Shown one piece after another: positions 44,331 to 52,736 of a DNA stretch of 64,000 nt (positions are counted from its first letter, which is position 1; the number at the start of each line of letters is the position of its first letter). The notes beneath the pieces were generated by a model, which was given only the letters and a program-made list of their open reading frames with translations, did not search any database and had not been told where the DNA came from. The DNA comes from Candidatus Promineofilum glycogenicum (lineage in GTDB: Bacteria; Chloroflexota; Anaerolineae; Promineifilales; Promineifilaceae), in contig JADJHJ010000012.1 of the NCBI GenBank assembly GCA_016707605.1, forward strand, positions 163,242 to 227,241. Direction: 5' to 3'. The position numbers and the translations under genes were made by a program.

Positions 44331-44858
44331 ATGACCAATCATCGACGGCCAACGACTAACGGCCAACGACCAGCGACTAACGCCGGCCTGTGGTTAGTCA
44401 TGTGCCTGTTGCTCGCGCTGGCCCTGGCCGCCTGCGGCGGCGGGGCGGACACGACGCAGCCGCCGGAGATTCTCTACGGCCAGGACGTGTGCGACGAGTG
44501 CGACATGATCATCAGCGAGGAGAAGTACGCCGCGGCCTATTGGACGGCCGAGGGGGAGGCGCGCCGCTTCGACGACGTGGGCGAGATGCTGGTCTTTATG
44601 GCCGAGAACCCGGAGGCGACGGCCTCGGTGTGGGTTCACGACGTCAACAGCGCCGCCTGGCTGCCGGCCGATGAGGCCTGGTTCGTCATGAACTCCGGCC
44701 TGCGCACGCCGATGGGCACGGGCATCGCCGTGCTGGCCGACGAACAGGCCGCCCGCGCCCTGGCCTTCGACCAGCCGGAGGCGGTGGTCATGACCTTCGC
44801 CGAGATCGTGGCCGCGGCCGAGGCGGGGGAGTTGGTGAATATGCAGGGGATGGAATAG
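44331..44858 (+). CDS. nosL: NosL, copper-binding lipoprotein
   Basis: 175 residues from ATG 44331. Lipoprotein signal LVMCLLLALALAAC. DVCDECDMII holds the CxxCxM copper site; DVGEMLVFM, WVHDVNSAAWLPAD, VMNSGLRTPMGTGI follow. It delivers copper to NosZ. The start is uncertain: GTG 44268, just after nosY, would add 21 residues encoded by a tandem GACGAGAGACGAGAGACGAG repeat, and ATG 44400 leaves a very short signal. 44331 keeps a basic n-region (MTNHRRPT). Confidence 0.92.
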   Translation: MTNHRRPTTNGQRPATNAGLWLVMCLLLALALAACGGGADTTQPPEILYGQDVCDECDMIISEEKYAAAYWTAEGEARRFDDVGEMLVFMAENPEATASVWVHDVNSAAWLPADEAWFVMNSGLRTPMGTGIAVLADEQAARALAFDQPEAVVMTFAEIVAAAEAGELVNMQGME

Positions 44859-45001
44859 AGAATTAGAAATTACGAATTAGGAATTCAGAGTGGTGGGTGG
44901 CGGGTGGCGAGTGGCGGGTGTAGACTAGCTTAATGACAACTGGCCACTGGCCACTGACAACTGACCACTGGCAACTGGCAACTATAGGAGAGAAACAAGA
45001 G

Positions 45002-45430
45002 ATGAGCCGCAAGTACATGTTCCTGGCCATGTTGGCCGCGCTGGTAATGGTATTTGCTCTGGCCGCCTGTGGCGGCGGGGGCGGGGCGGAAGAGACGGGC
45101 GGCGGCGACGCTGTGCCTCCGCCGGCCGAGCAGGAGGTGGCCAGCGCCGGCGACCCGGAGGCCGGCAAGCAGCAGTTCGACATGGTCTGCATCGCCTGCC
45201 ACGGGCCGGGCGGCGTGGGCGTCGAGGGGCTGGGCAAGCCGTTCACGACCAGCGAGTTCCTGCTGACCGTGGATGACCAGGAGTTGCTGGAGTTCGTCAA
45301 GACGGGCCGACCGGTGGGCCACCCCGACAACACGACCGGCGTCGACATGCCCCCCAAGGGCGGCAACCCGGCGTTGACCGATGAACAACTGCTGGACATT
45401 ATCGCCTACATTCGGACACTGCACGAGTAA
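45002..45430 (+). CDS. c-type cytochrome lipoprotein of the nos cluster
   Basis: 142 residues. Lipoprotein signal with lipobox LAAC; a Gly-rich stretch, then a single class I cytochrome c domain with CIACH heme site and GVDMPPKGG as axial Met. The last helix is QLLDIIAYIRTLH. In clade II nos clusters such cytochromes (NosC1/C2) pass electrons to NosZ. AGGAG lies 14 bases before the ATG. Follows nosL after a repeat of TGACAACTGGCCACTGG type. Confidence 0.92.
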   Translation: MSRKYMFLAMLAALVMVFALAACGGGGGAEETGGGDAVPPPAEQEVASAGDPEAGKQQFDMVCIACHGPGGVGVEGLGKPFTTSEFLLTVDDQELLEFVKTGRPVGHPDNTTGVDMPPKGGNPALTDEQLLDIIAYIRTLHE

Positions 45431-45482
45431 TCCCAGACCTCGGAGGTCTTCTGAGACCTCTGAGGTCTATCGAAGTTGGCCG

Positions 45483-45713
45483 ATGAGTGACGAACCGATG
45501 ACGCGCGAACTGTTGAACGAGATGCCCGTCGAGGACGTGATGAAGCGCTGGCCGGCGACGGCCGAGGTCTTCAACGCCCACGCATTGGCCTGCGTCGGCT
45601 GCGCCCTGGCCCCGTTCTGTACGGTGGGCGACGCCACGGCTACTTACGAACTGCCATCGCAGCAACTGGCCGACAAACTGTTGGCCGTCATCGCCGCCGC
45701 TTCGCAGACCTGA
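45483..45713 (+). CDS. DUF1858-like small redox-disulfide protein
   Basis: 76 residues. PVEDVMKRWPATAEVFNAHA followed by CVGCALAPFCTVGDAT is the DUF1858 pattern (a Cys-rich loop in a four-helix bundle, as in the ScdA N-terminus). Cytoplasmic, potentially involved in nitric oxide or metal-center handling. The TGA stop (45711-45713) lies inside a palindromic repeat (45710-45771). Sits between the cytochrome and the cupin gene. Confidence 0.82.
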   Translation: MSDEPMTRELLNEMPVEDVMKRWPATAEVFNAHALACVGCALAPFCTVGDATATYELPSQQLADKLLAVIAAASQT

Positions 45714-45771
45714 CCGGTGGGCGACCACCCGGCTAACCTGGCCGGGGAACAGTTGGCCGCCCACCGGTCAG
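45710..45771. repeat. Family F palindrome supplying a stop codon
   Basis: CTGACCGGTGGGC and GCCCACCGGTCAG arms around 36 bases. The left arm contains the TGA of the DUF1858-like gene. A shorter CAGACCTCGGAGGTCT/AGACCTCTGAGGTCT palindrome lies at 45434-45471. Confidence 0.75.
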
Positions 45772-45785
45772 ATCGGGAGTTATCC

Positions 45786-46106
45786 ATGAGCGACCTCTAT
45801 ACCCTCTTTCCCGATCTGGCCGCGCTGGCCCCCGAAGTGCCGGCCGACGCCATCCTCAGCCGCACCTTCTACAAGGACGACCGCCTCAGCGCGATGGTCT
45901 TCAGCTTCGCGCCGGGGCAGGAGTTGAGCGAGCACACCTCGGCCTTCCCGGCCGTGCTCCACTTCCTGAGCGGGCGCGCCCGGCTGACGCTGGGCGACGT
46001 GGCCACGACGGTCGAGGCCGGGGCGTGGGTGCACATGACCCCGCGCCTGCCCCACTCCGTCGTTGCCGAAACGCCGGTCGTCATGCTTCTGCTGATGCTG
46101 CGATAG
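45786..46106 (+). CDS. Cupin domain protein
   Basis: 106 residues. A single cupin barrel: SEHTSAFPAVLHFLSGRARLTLG (His and Glu/His positions of motif 1 partly kept) and HMTPRLPHSVVAETPV (motif 2). Cytoplasmic; a metal-binding role is possible. Start at ATG 45786 with GGGAG upstream. Part of the nos-associated run. Confidence 0.85.
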   Translation: MSDLYTLFPDLAALAPEVPADAILSRTFYKDDRLSAMVFSFAPGQELSEHTSAFPAVLHFLSGRARLTLGDVATTVEAGAWVHMTPRLPHSVVAETPVVMLLLMLR

Positions 46107-46113
46107 TGGAAAA

Positions 46114-46195
46114 GGCAAGGCAAAGGGCAAAGACGCAAGCGCTCTTGTTTTCTGCGCTCTTTGCTCCCTTTGCGTCCTTGGCGTGAGCTTTCTTT
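46114..46195. repeat. Repeat family D
   Basis: AAAGACGCAAGCGCTCTTG on the left and CTTTGCGTCCTTGGCGTGAG on the right, between the cupin and the following membrane protein gene. Confidence 0.7.
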
Positions 46196-46204
46196 CACAT
46201 ACCT

Positions 46205-47261
46205 ATGACCCGTCTGCCTCTCTTAGCCCTGGGCATTGTGGCGCTATTGGCCGGCATCTGGGCCGGGCTGTTGCGCGTGGGCTGGGCGTGGCCGACGTGG
46301 CAGGCGGCGCTGGCCGCGGCCCACGGGCCGTTGATGGTCTCGGCCTTCCTGGGCACGGTCATCGGCATCGAGCGGGCCATCGCCCTGAACCACCGCGCGG
46401 CCTACCTGGGGCCGCTGCTGACGGCGCTGGGCGGGCTGGCGCTGCTGAGCGGGCTGTCGTTCGTCTGGGGCGGGCGGCTGCTGTTGGTGGGCAGCGTCGG
46501 GCTGGCGGTCGTGTTTGCCGTCATCGTCCGGCGGCACGCGGCCGTCTACACGGTGACGATGGCCGTCGGCGCGGTGGCCTGGCTGGTGGGCAACGGGCTG
46601 TGGCTGGCCGGGCGGCCGATCTATGCCGTCGTGCCCTGGTGGGTGGCCTTCCTGGTGCTGACCATCGCCGGGGAGCGGCTGGAGTTGAGCCGGGTGCTGC
46701 GGCCGAGCCGGCGGGTGATTGGGCTGTTCGCCGGCGCGGTGGGGGTGTTTCTGGCCGGCGTGGTGCTCAGCGTGTGGTTCTACGACGCCGGGGTGCGCCT
46801 GGCCGGGCTAGGGCTGGTCTTGCTGGCGGCGTGGTTGCTGCGCTTCGACCTGGCGCGGCGCAACGTGCGGCTGAGCGGGCTGACGCGCTTCATCGCCGTC
46901 TGCCTGTTCGGCGGCTACGTCTGGCTGGCTGCCGGCGGGGCGCTGTGGCTGGTCTACTGGCGGCGCGCCGGCCGGGCCGGTCTACGACGCCGTGCTGCAC
47001 GCCATCTTCCTGGGCTTCGTCTTCGCCATGATCTTCGGCCACGCGCCGCTGATCTTCCCGTCGGTGCTGGGGCGGCCGATGGCCTATCTGCCGGCGTTCT
47101 ACGGGCCGTTGGTAGTGTTACACGCCTCGCTGATTCTTCGCATAGCGAGTGACTTACTCAACATTGTCCCCCTGCGACAGTGGGGCAGTCTGCTCAATGG
47201 CGTGGCGCTGCTGCTGTTCCTGGGCTTTACCGGCCTGGCGCTGGGGAGGGGGAGAAATTAG
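46205..47261 (+). CDS. NnrS-like multi-helix membrane protein (frameshift)
   Basis: About 350 residues when two frames are joined. The first part (46205 to about 46975) has about nine hydrophobic helices from MTRLPLLALGIVALLAGIWA, the rest (about 46977-47261) continues in another frame with GPVYDAVLHAIFLGFVFAMI, FGHAPLIFPSVLGRP and LPAFYGPLVVLHASLILRIA. The two parts join in a GC-rich stretch (CGGCGGCGCGCCGGCCGGG), where one base is probably extra. The histidine-rich helices recall NnrS/heme-copper-like proteins that accompany NO and N2O reduction; function not established. Starts right after repeat D. Confidence 0.7.
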
Positions 47262-47320
47262 GAATTAGGAATTGGGAATTCAGAACGCGCTCTTCCAAAT
47301 TCCTAATTCGTAATTATATT

Positions 47321-47752
47321 ATGCCTGCTTTAACCCGTTGGCACATCAAATCCGCCTTCCTCTGGCTGGCCGCGGCCATGACGTTGGGCATTGCCCTGGC
47401 GCTGGCTCCGGTGGTGGCCCTGCCCGGCTGGGTGGTCTACCTGTCGCCGGCCTTCTTTCACCTGATTATGGTCGGCTGGGTGACGCAGATGATCTTTGGC
47501 GTCATCTTCTGGATGTTTCCCATTGTCAGCCGGGCGCGTCCGCGGGGCAGCGAACGGCTGGGCTGGGCGGTCTACGGGCTGCTTAACGGCGGGTTGGCCC
47601 TGCGCCTGGTGGCCGAGCCGGCCAACAGCGTCGCACCGGGCGGCGGGTGGGGGTGGGTGTTGGTGATGTCGGCCGTGCTGCAATGGCTGGCGGCCGTCGG
47701 CTTTGTGGTCAACTCGTGGCCGCGGGTGCGGGAGAGGTATCGGGGGGAGTGA
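47321..47752 (+). CDS. Small heme-copper-oxidase-like membrane protein
   Basis: 143 residues, four helices. LSPAFFHLIMVGWVTQMIFGVIFWMFP is a conserved-looking helix with His and the pattern H-x6-G-W-V-x-Q, resembling a half subunit I helix of a cytochrome oxidase; the other helices are LWLAAAMTLGIALALAPVVA, AVYGLLNGGLALRLV, VMSAVLQWLAAVGFVV. Its homologue is the next gene. Preceded by an AATTAGGAATTGGG repeat. Unknown function in the nos-associated set. Confidence 0.7.
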   Translation: MPALTRWHIKSAFLWLAAAMTLGIALALAPVVALPGWVVYLSPAFFHLIMVGWVTQMIFGVIFWMFPIVSRARPRGSERLGWAVYGLLNGGLALRLVAEPANSVAPGGGWGWVLVMSAVLQWLAAVGFVVNSWPRVRERYRGE

Positions 47753-47787
47753 TCAGTGGGTCAGTGGGTCAGTGGGCCGGGGGGCGG

Positions 47788-47815
47788 TGCCCGGGGGGGG
47801 GGGGGGGGGGGGGCT
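47788..47815. other. G-rich tract
   Basis: GCGGTGCCC then a run of about 22 G. It follows GTCAGTGGGTCAGTGGGTC repeats and precedes CCCCTAATCCCCTAG, so it replaces a simple repeat or hairpin. Probably unreliable. Confidence 0.55.
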
Positions 47816-47860
47816 TCCCCTAATCCCCTAGCCTGGGTACGCCGTCATTAAAGAGTTGCC

Positions 47861-48269
47861 ATGCCGCGTCTGAGTCAGTGGTACGTGAAGTTGTCATTTG
47901 GCTACTTGCTGGCCGGCTTCACGGTGGGCGCGTTGCTGCTGGCCAACAAGGGGCGGCCGATTCACCCGGCACTGTGGGGGCTGCTGCCGGCCCACATTGA
48001 GTGGCTGCTCATCGGCTGGGTGGCGCAGTTGACGTTAGGCGTGGCCTTTTGGATTTTGCCGCGCTTCTGGAAGGAGCCACGGCGGGGCAACACGACCGGG
48101 GCCTATGTCGCCATCGTCCTGCTCAATGCCGGCATTGCGCTGATTAGCTTCGGCGCGCTTGCTGGGCCTCGGCCCGTGGGCGACAGCCGCCGGGCGGCTG
48201 CTGGAAGTCGGCGCGGCGGTGGCCTTTGCCCACGCGGCCTGGCCACGCATCGTCGGCCGCGAGGGGTAA
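47861..48269 (+). CDS. Small heme-copper-oxidase-like membrane protein (frameshift)
   Basis: About 135 residues when corrected. MPRLSQWYVKLSFGYLLAGF, HIEWLLIGWVAQLTLGVAFW matches the H-x-GW-V-x-Q pattern of the preceding gene. From about 48155 the frame changes: dropping one base gives SFGALLGLGPWATAAGRLLE then VGAAVAFAHAAWPRIVGREG and a stop at 48267-48269. So a single-base insertion is likely in the sequence. Paralogue of the preceding gene. Confidence 0.68.
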
Positions 48270-48273
48270 GGGT

Positions 48274-48365
48274 CGGTGCGTCGCACTTTCTGGAGTGCGA
48301 CGCACCTTTCTGTTAGGCGGCGGCAAGAACGTGCAACGCACCTCGGAAGGTGCGATGCACGGGGG
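48274..48365. repeat. Repeat family C
   Basis: GTGCGTCGCAC-TTTCTGGA-GTGCGACGCACC and a reverse GTGCAACGCACC/GGTGCGATGCAC unit at the end. Lies between convergent genes. Confidence 0.8.
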
Positions 48366-48377
48366 AGGGCGGGGAAG

Positions 48378-48779
48378 TTAGTCAAACAGGCCGGAGAGCA
48401 GCGCCCCCAGCCCGGCGATGATCAGGAAGAACGGCCAGACCGTGCCCCAGTTCCAGCCAAAGAGGAAGATGGCGGCCACGAAGAAGAGGATCAGCGCCCC
48501 GATCAGCGAACCACGGGCGTCGCTCGACATGCGGCCGTGGCTGCGATAGACGCGCCAGAAGTTGCCCAGACTGCCGAAGGCGGGAATAAGGATGAACAGC
48601 GCCCACCAGTTATCCAGTTGGAAATCGGTGAAGTTGTTCAGCAGGAAGATCGCCCCGATGGCCATTAGCACCAGGCCGGGAACCCAAGCCATATTCGCCC
48701 CGCCGCCCCGCTTTTCGTCGGCCGCGAACTCCGCCTCGCCCTGTTCCGCGTCCTTCAACTGCTTGATCTCGTCGCTCAT
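48378..48779 (-). CDS. Small membrane protein (LiaF/DUF5668-like)
   Basis: 133 residues. A charged N-terminus (MSDEIKQLKDAEQGEAEFAA) and four hydrophobic segments: MAWVPGLVLMAIGAIFLLNNF, NWWALFILIPAFGSLGNF, SLIGALILFFVAAIFLF, WPFFLIIAGLGALLSGLF. The WALFILIPA-type motif is like the LiaI-LiaF transmembrane domain. Role unknown. Confidence 0.75.
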   Translation of the reverse strand: MSDEIKQLKDAEQGEAEFAADEKRGGGANMAWVPGLVLMAIGAIFLLNNFTDFQLDNWWALFILIPAFGSLGNFWRVYRSHGRMSSDARGSLIGALILFFVAAIFLFGWNWGTVWPFFLIIAGLGALLSGLFD

Positions 48780-48827
48780 GGTCTTAACCTCCGTTCATCT
48801 ATACGCGGCGGGCGACGGGTGGTTGCA

Positions 48828-48904
48828 GGGTTAGGGATTAGGGGCCAGGGGCCAGGGAAGAGCGCTCTTCCCTGGCCCCTGGCCCCTGGAACCTGGCCCC
48901 TATC
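48828..48904. repeat. Repeat family E block
   Basis: GGGTTAGGGATTAGGGGCCA GGGG then GGGAAGAGCGCTCTTCCC, a perfect hairpin, and CTGGCCCCTGGCCCCTGGAA. The same GGGAAGAGCGCTCTTCCC core occurs at 54610-54627. Confidence 0.8.
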
Positions 48905-51900
48905 TTATGGTAGCTCCCCGTCCACCTGCAACCCGTCCACGGTCTTATTGAGGCCGTTGGCCGGGGCGCTGAAGAACGGGCCGCTGAACTCGCCGGTGGC
49001 GAAGTCGTAGCGATAGACCATCGAGTGGCCACCGTAGGCGTCGTCGACGTTGAACGCGGCTTTGGTCGTCAGGTAGAGCACCTGGCCGTCGTCGCTGGCC
49101 GACAGGTTGACCAACGCCTGGCCGGGCATCCCCTCGGCCTTGCCGTTCAGCACGCGCGTCCACTTGCCCTGCGTCGTCGCGCCGGACTGCGTCAGGCAGA
49201 AGCCGAGCACGTCGGTGCCGTCGAACTTGATCGTGCCGCCGCTGTAGTTGGGAACCTGGCCGTCGCCGGCGGTGCTGAGCAGCAGGTAGGCGTCGCAACT
49301 GCCAGCGGCTGCGGCCAGAGCCGGCGGGGCCTGGCTGCCGTCCAGCACGTGCAGGGCGTCGATCTTTTCCTTGGTCTGGTTGGTCAGCCCCACGTCGTCG
49401 CCGTCGAACCACAGCGAGAAGGCGCTGCCGTCCCACCACACCAGGTCGGTGCCGTTGACCTTGCCGCTGATGCCGGGCACGACGCGGGCGTCCTGGACGA
49501 AGCCGAGCACGACATCGTCGCCGGCCGGATCGGGGATCCACAGGGCGTTGATGTCGTGCTTGTGGGGGCCGCTGGGCATTAGGCCGGCGTCAGAACCGTC
49601 GAACCAGATGCTCCAGGCGTTGCTGTCGCCGTCCCAGGCCAGGATGTCGTGGGGGCCGAAGGCGACGTTGTCGGCGGTGACGCCGGCATCGTTGGCGGAG
49701 ACGTAGATGTCGGCCACCGGTGCGGGAATCTGGCTGTTATGGAAGGTGCAAGTGACCGTCTCGCCGTCATCCAGGTCGATGGTAGCCGTGGCCCCGCTGT
49801 CGCTGGAGCCGTTGTCGGGGTCAACACAGGTGATGTCGTCTAGCGACCAGCCGGCGGTGACGATCTCGCTGACGGTGTAAGTACCGACGGGCACGAGGTC
49901 AAAAACCGCGGTTGTACCCGAAGGATCTTGCAGCGTGAAATTGTTGCCGCTGATGTTGTTCGTGAAAACGAACTCTGTGTCGTCGGCCGGGGTGGCGTCC
50001 TTGACGATGCGGATCATGCCCTGGTCGCGCGAGTTGGTGAAGGTGCAGGTGACCGTCTCGCCGTCGTCGAGGTCAATGGTCGCCGTCGCGCCGGTGTCGC
50101 TGGAGCCGTTGTCGGGATCGACGCAGACGATGTTGTCCAGTGTCCAGCCGCTCTCGCCTGTCTCGGTCACGGTGTAGCTGCCGGTGGGCACGTTGCTGAA
50201 CGTCTCGGTGGCGTCCGACGGGGCCATCAGCGTGAAGGTCGTGCCCGCGCCGGGGATGGTTTCGCTGAAGTCGAACGGCGTGTCGTCGGCCGGGGTGGCG
50301 TCCTTGACGATGGTGATCGTGCCGGTGTCGCGGCTGTTCTCGAAGACGCAGGTGACGACCTCGTCCTTCTCGACGTTGATCGTCGCCTGACCGGTGCCGG
50401 TATTGCCGCTGGAGTTGACGTCGTCGCAGGTGATGTTGTCCAGCGTCCAGCCCGGCTCGGCCGTCTCGTTGACCAGATAGCTGCCGGTGGGCACGTCGTC
50501 GAACTGCTCGATGTTGTCGCTGGGGTCGCTCAGGGCGAACATGCCGCCGCCGCCGTGGATATTCTCAGTGAAGTTGAATTCGGTGTCATCTTCGGGGTCG
50601 GCCTCTTTCTGGATGACCACCGTACCCATGTCGCGGCTGTTGCTGAAGGTGCAGGTGACCGTCTCGCCGGCGTCGAGGTCAATCGTCGCCGTCGCGCCGG
50701 CGGTGCTGGAACCATTGTCGGGGTCAACGCAGACGAGGCTGTCCAATGTCCAGCCCGTCTCGCCCGTCTCGGTGACGGTGTAGCTGCCGGGGGCCACGTC
50801 GTCGAAGGTCTCGCTGGGGTCGGCGGGGTCGCTCAGGGTGAAGCCGCTGTTCGCGCCGGGGATGTTCTCGGTGAAGTCGAAGAGCGTGTTGCCCTGGGGC
50901 GTGGCGTCCTTGACGATGACGATGTCGCCGGTGGTGGGCGGCGGGCTGCTGAGGTACTCATACGCGCCGGCGTCGCACTCGTTGGCGCTGGCGGTGGCGT
51001 TGCCGTCGACGTTGCGCGGGTAGCCACGCTGGTCGAAGCCGTTGATGGGCACGGCGGCGCAGGCGGTGGAGGCGGCGGTGTCGACGGCCGGGCTGCCGGC
51101 GACGAGGGCGTGGGTCTGCGTCGGGCCGCCGTTGTTGGCCAGGGTCGTGTTCAGGATGGCGCCGATGGCCGTGGGCGTGGCGCCGTTGCTGGTGGCGTTA
51201 ACGTCGTTAGCCCCCGGGACGAAGCTGCCGCCGCCAAAGGCGCGGGCGGTGGTGATGTCGCTACGGCCGAAGACGTTGTCATTGTTGGCATTGTCGGTGC
51301 CCCAATTGAGCACCTCATAGCCGCTATCGTAAAAGGCGCTGGCGAAGTTGCCGCTGACGATGGAGCGATTGTAATTGACCGTGGCGAAGCTGTAGACGCC
51401 GCCGCCCTGGTTATTGGCCGTGTTGCCGGTGATGGTGACGTTGTTGAGTGTCACCGTGCCGTTGCCGCCGGCGATGCCGCCGCCGGCGTTAGAGGCCGTG
51501 TTGCCGCTGATCGTGCTGTTGGTGACGATGACCGTACCGGCGCCGATGCCAATGCCGCCGCCGGTATTGGCCGAGTTGTTGTTCAACGTGCTGCCGCTGA
51601 CGTTGATGTTGTTGACGCCGCTGTAGCCGGTGGCGATGGCTCCACCGAGGTTGCTGGTGGCCGAGTTGAGGGTCAAGGTGGAGTCGATGACGTTGACCGT
51701 GGCGCCGTTGTTGGCATAGATGCCGCCGCCGCCGCCGCCACCGTTCTCGGTGTTGTTGGTGAAGGTGCTGTCGTTGGCGTTGGTCGTGCCGCCATTGGCG
51801 TGGATCGCTCCGCCGCCCTGGCTGCCGGTGCCGTTGTTGCCGCTCAGGGTGACGTTGTTGAGCGTCACGGTGCCGCCGCCGTTGTAGATCGCCCCACCGC

Positions 51901-52375
51901 CAACGTCGCTGGTCATGGCCCCGTCGGTCAGCGACAGATCGTTGAGCGTCAGGTTGCCGGCATTGCTGACGGCGAAGAGGCGGAAGCCCGTGCCGCTGTT
52001 GCGGTCGATGGTCGCGCCGTTGCCGTTGATGGTGATGTTGGTCGTAATCTGGGGCAGGCCGGTGTTGCCGGAGTAGGCGGCGTAGCTGTCGGTCACGCTG
52101 TAGGGGCCGGCGGCCAGATTGATGACGTCGGCCCCGCTGCCGGCGGTGCAGTCGGCGTGGGTGGCGGCGTCGTTGTTGGCGTTGATGATCGCCTCGCGCA
52201 GTGAGCATTGGTCGTTGGCGCTGACGGCTACTTCGCCGGCGGCGACGGTGATCGTGGCGGCGTGGGCCAATGGCGGGCGCAGCGCGCCGGCCAGAGCCAG
52301 CAGGATGATGGCGACGACGGGCCAGCGCCACGCCGCTGTCTTCGGCCGACTGATCGGTGAGAGGTGGGTCTTCAT
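48905..52375 (-). CDS. Giant surface protein: beta-helix, four tandem prealbumin-like repeats, FDGSDVGL modules
   Basis: 1156 residues. Signal peptide WPVVAIILLALAGALRPPLA HA. A beta-helix follows, starting CSLREAIINANNDAATHADC, with many NN(T/V)(T/N)(L/I)SGN turns up to about residue 440, and QRGYPRNVDGNATASANECDAGAYEY, a pattern seen in parallel beta-helix surface proteins. Four tandem repeats of about 100 residues come next (ATPADDTPFDFSETIPGAG, GWTLDNIVCVDPDNGSS, CTFTNSRD), a SpaA/prealbumin-like fold. The C-terminus (about 870-1150) has FDGSDAGLMPSG and FDGDDVGLTNQTKEKIDALH modules. Exported or sheath-bound adhesin-like protein. GGAGA is 6 bases before the ATG. Confidence 0.87.
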   Translation of the reverse strand: MKTHLSPISRPKTAAWRWPVVAIILLALAGALRPPLAHAATITVAAGEVAVSANDQCSLREAIINANNDAATHADCTAGSGADVINLAAGPYSVTDSYAAYSGNTGLPQITTNITINGNGATIDRNSGTGFRLFAVSNAGNLTLNDLSLTDGAMTSDVGGGAIYNGGGTVTLNNVTLSGNNGTGSQGGGAIHANGGTTNANDSTFTNNTENGGGGGGGIYANNGATVNVIDSTLTLNSATSNLGGAIATGYSGVNNINVSGSTLNNNSANTGGGIGIGAGTVIVTNSTISGNTASNAGGGIAGGNGTVTLNNVTITGNTANNQGGGVYSFATVNYNRSIVSGNFASAFYDSGYEVLNWGTDNANNDNVFGRSDITTARAFGGGSFVPGANDVNATSNGATPTAIGAILNTTLANNGGPTQTHALVAGSPAVDTAASTACAAVPINGFDQRGYPRNVDGNATASANECDAGAYEYLSSPPPTTGDIVIVKDATPQGNTLFDFTENIPGANSGFTLSDPADPSETFDDVAPGSYTVTETGETGWTLDSLVCVDPDNGSSTAGATATIDLDAGETVTCTFSNSRDMGTVVIQKEADPEDDTEFNFTENIHGGGGMFALSDPSDNIEQFDDVPTGSYLVNETAEPGWTLDNITCDDVNSSGNTGTGQATINVEKDEVVTCVFENSRDTGTITIVKDATPADDTPFDFSETIPGAGTTFTLMAPSDATETFSNVPTGSYTVTETGESGWTLDNIVCVDPDNGSSDTGATATIDLDDGETVTCTFTNSRDQGMIRIVKDATPADDTEFVFTNNISGNNFTLQDPSGTTAVFDLVPVGTYTVSEIVTAGWSLDDITCVDPDNGSSDSGATATIDLDDGETVTCTFHNSQIPAPVADIYVSANDAGVTADNVAFGPHDILAWDGDSNAWSIWFDGSDAGLMPSGPHKHDINALWIPDPAGDDVVLGFVQDARVVPGISGKVNGTDLVWWDGSAFSLWFDGDDVGLTNQTKEKIDALHVLDGSQAPPALAAAAGSCDAYLLLSTAGDGQVPNYSGGTIKFDGTDVLGFCLTQSGATTQGKWTRVLNGKAEGMPGQALVNLSASDDGQVLYLTTKAAFNVDDAYGGHSMVYRYDFATGEFSGPFFSAPANGLNKTVDGLQVDGELP

Positions 52376-52736
52376 CTACAATCTCCTGATCGAATAGCAA
52401 CAATTAGAGACAATAAACGTGTGGCCCGGTGGCGAAGGGAGCGATGAGGAGCGGCGTAGGGTCGCTTCGGACACATGAGGCGAGAGTATTAGGCTGATGC
52501 GTTTTGACTTTGTGCTACGCTCCTCCTCGGCCGCAGGTGGCCGGTTGCGACAGGAATAGAAAAAGAGGCAAGGCGAATAACCGCGTTGCCCCTTTCCTTC
52601 TATAGGACATTATACGGGTGGAAAGAACCTTGTCAAGCATGAAACTGAGCAGGATAACACATGGTGTTGGTACTAACCAGCTTAGCCGACAGGTCGGAGG
52701 CCTTGCTTCCTGCCGTCTTTGCGCTACCTTTGCGCC
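52376..52736. other. Gene-free stretch between divergent genes
   Basis: No gene seen. It holds a terminator-like hairpin at 52567-52590, an AT-rich patch (CATTATACGG, 52608-52617) and a TTTGCGCTACCTTTGCGCC stretch just before the aminotransferase start. Promoters of both flanking genes must lie here but I cannot place them with confidence. Confidence 0.4.
52567..52590. terminator. Hairpin with A/T flanks, possible terminator
   Basis: GGCAAGGCG pairs with CGCGTTGCC (one mismatch) around AATAAC, flanked by AAAAAGA and CCTTTCCTTCT. Could terminate transcription in either direction but lies upstream of both flanking genes, so its role is doubtful. Confidence 0.35.

Noticed and set aside
49928..52204. 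758-codon plus-strand frame opposite the giant surface protein
   Set aside because: It is the complement of the low-complexity beta-helix gene; its peptide consists of Gly/Val/Ala/Asp runs without signal or domain.
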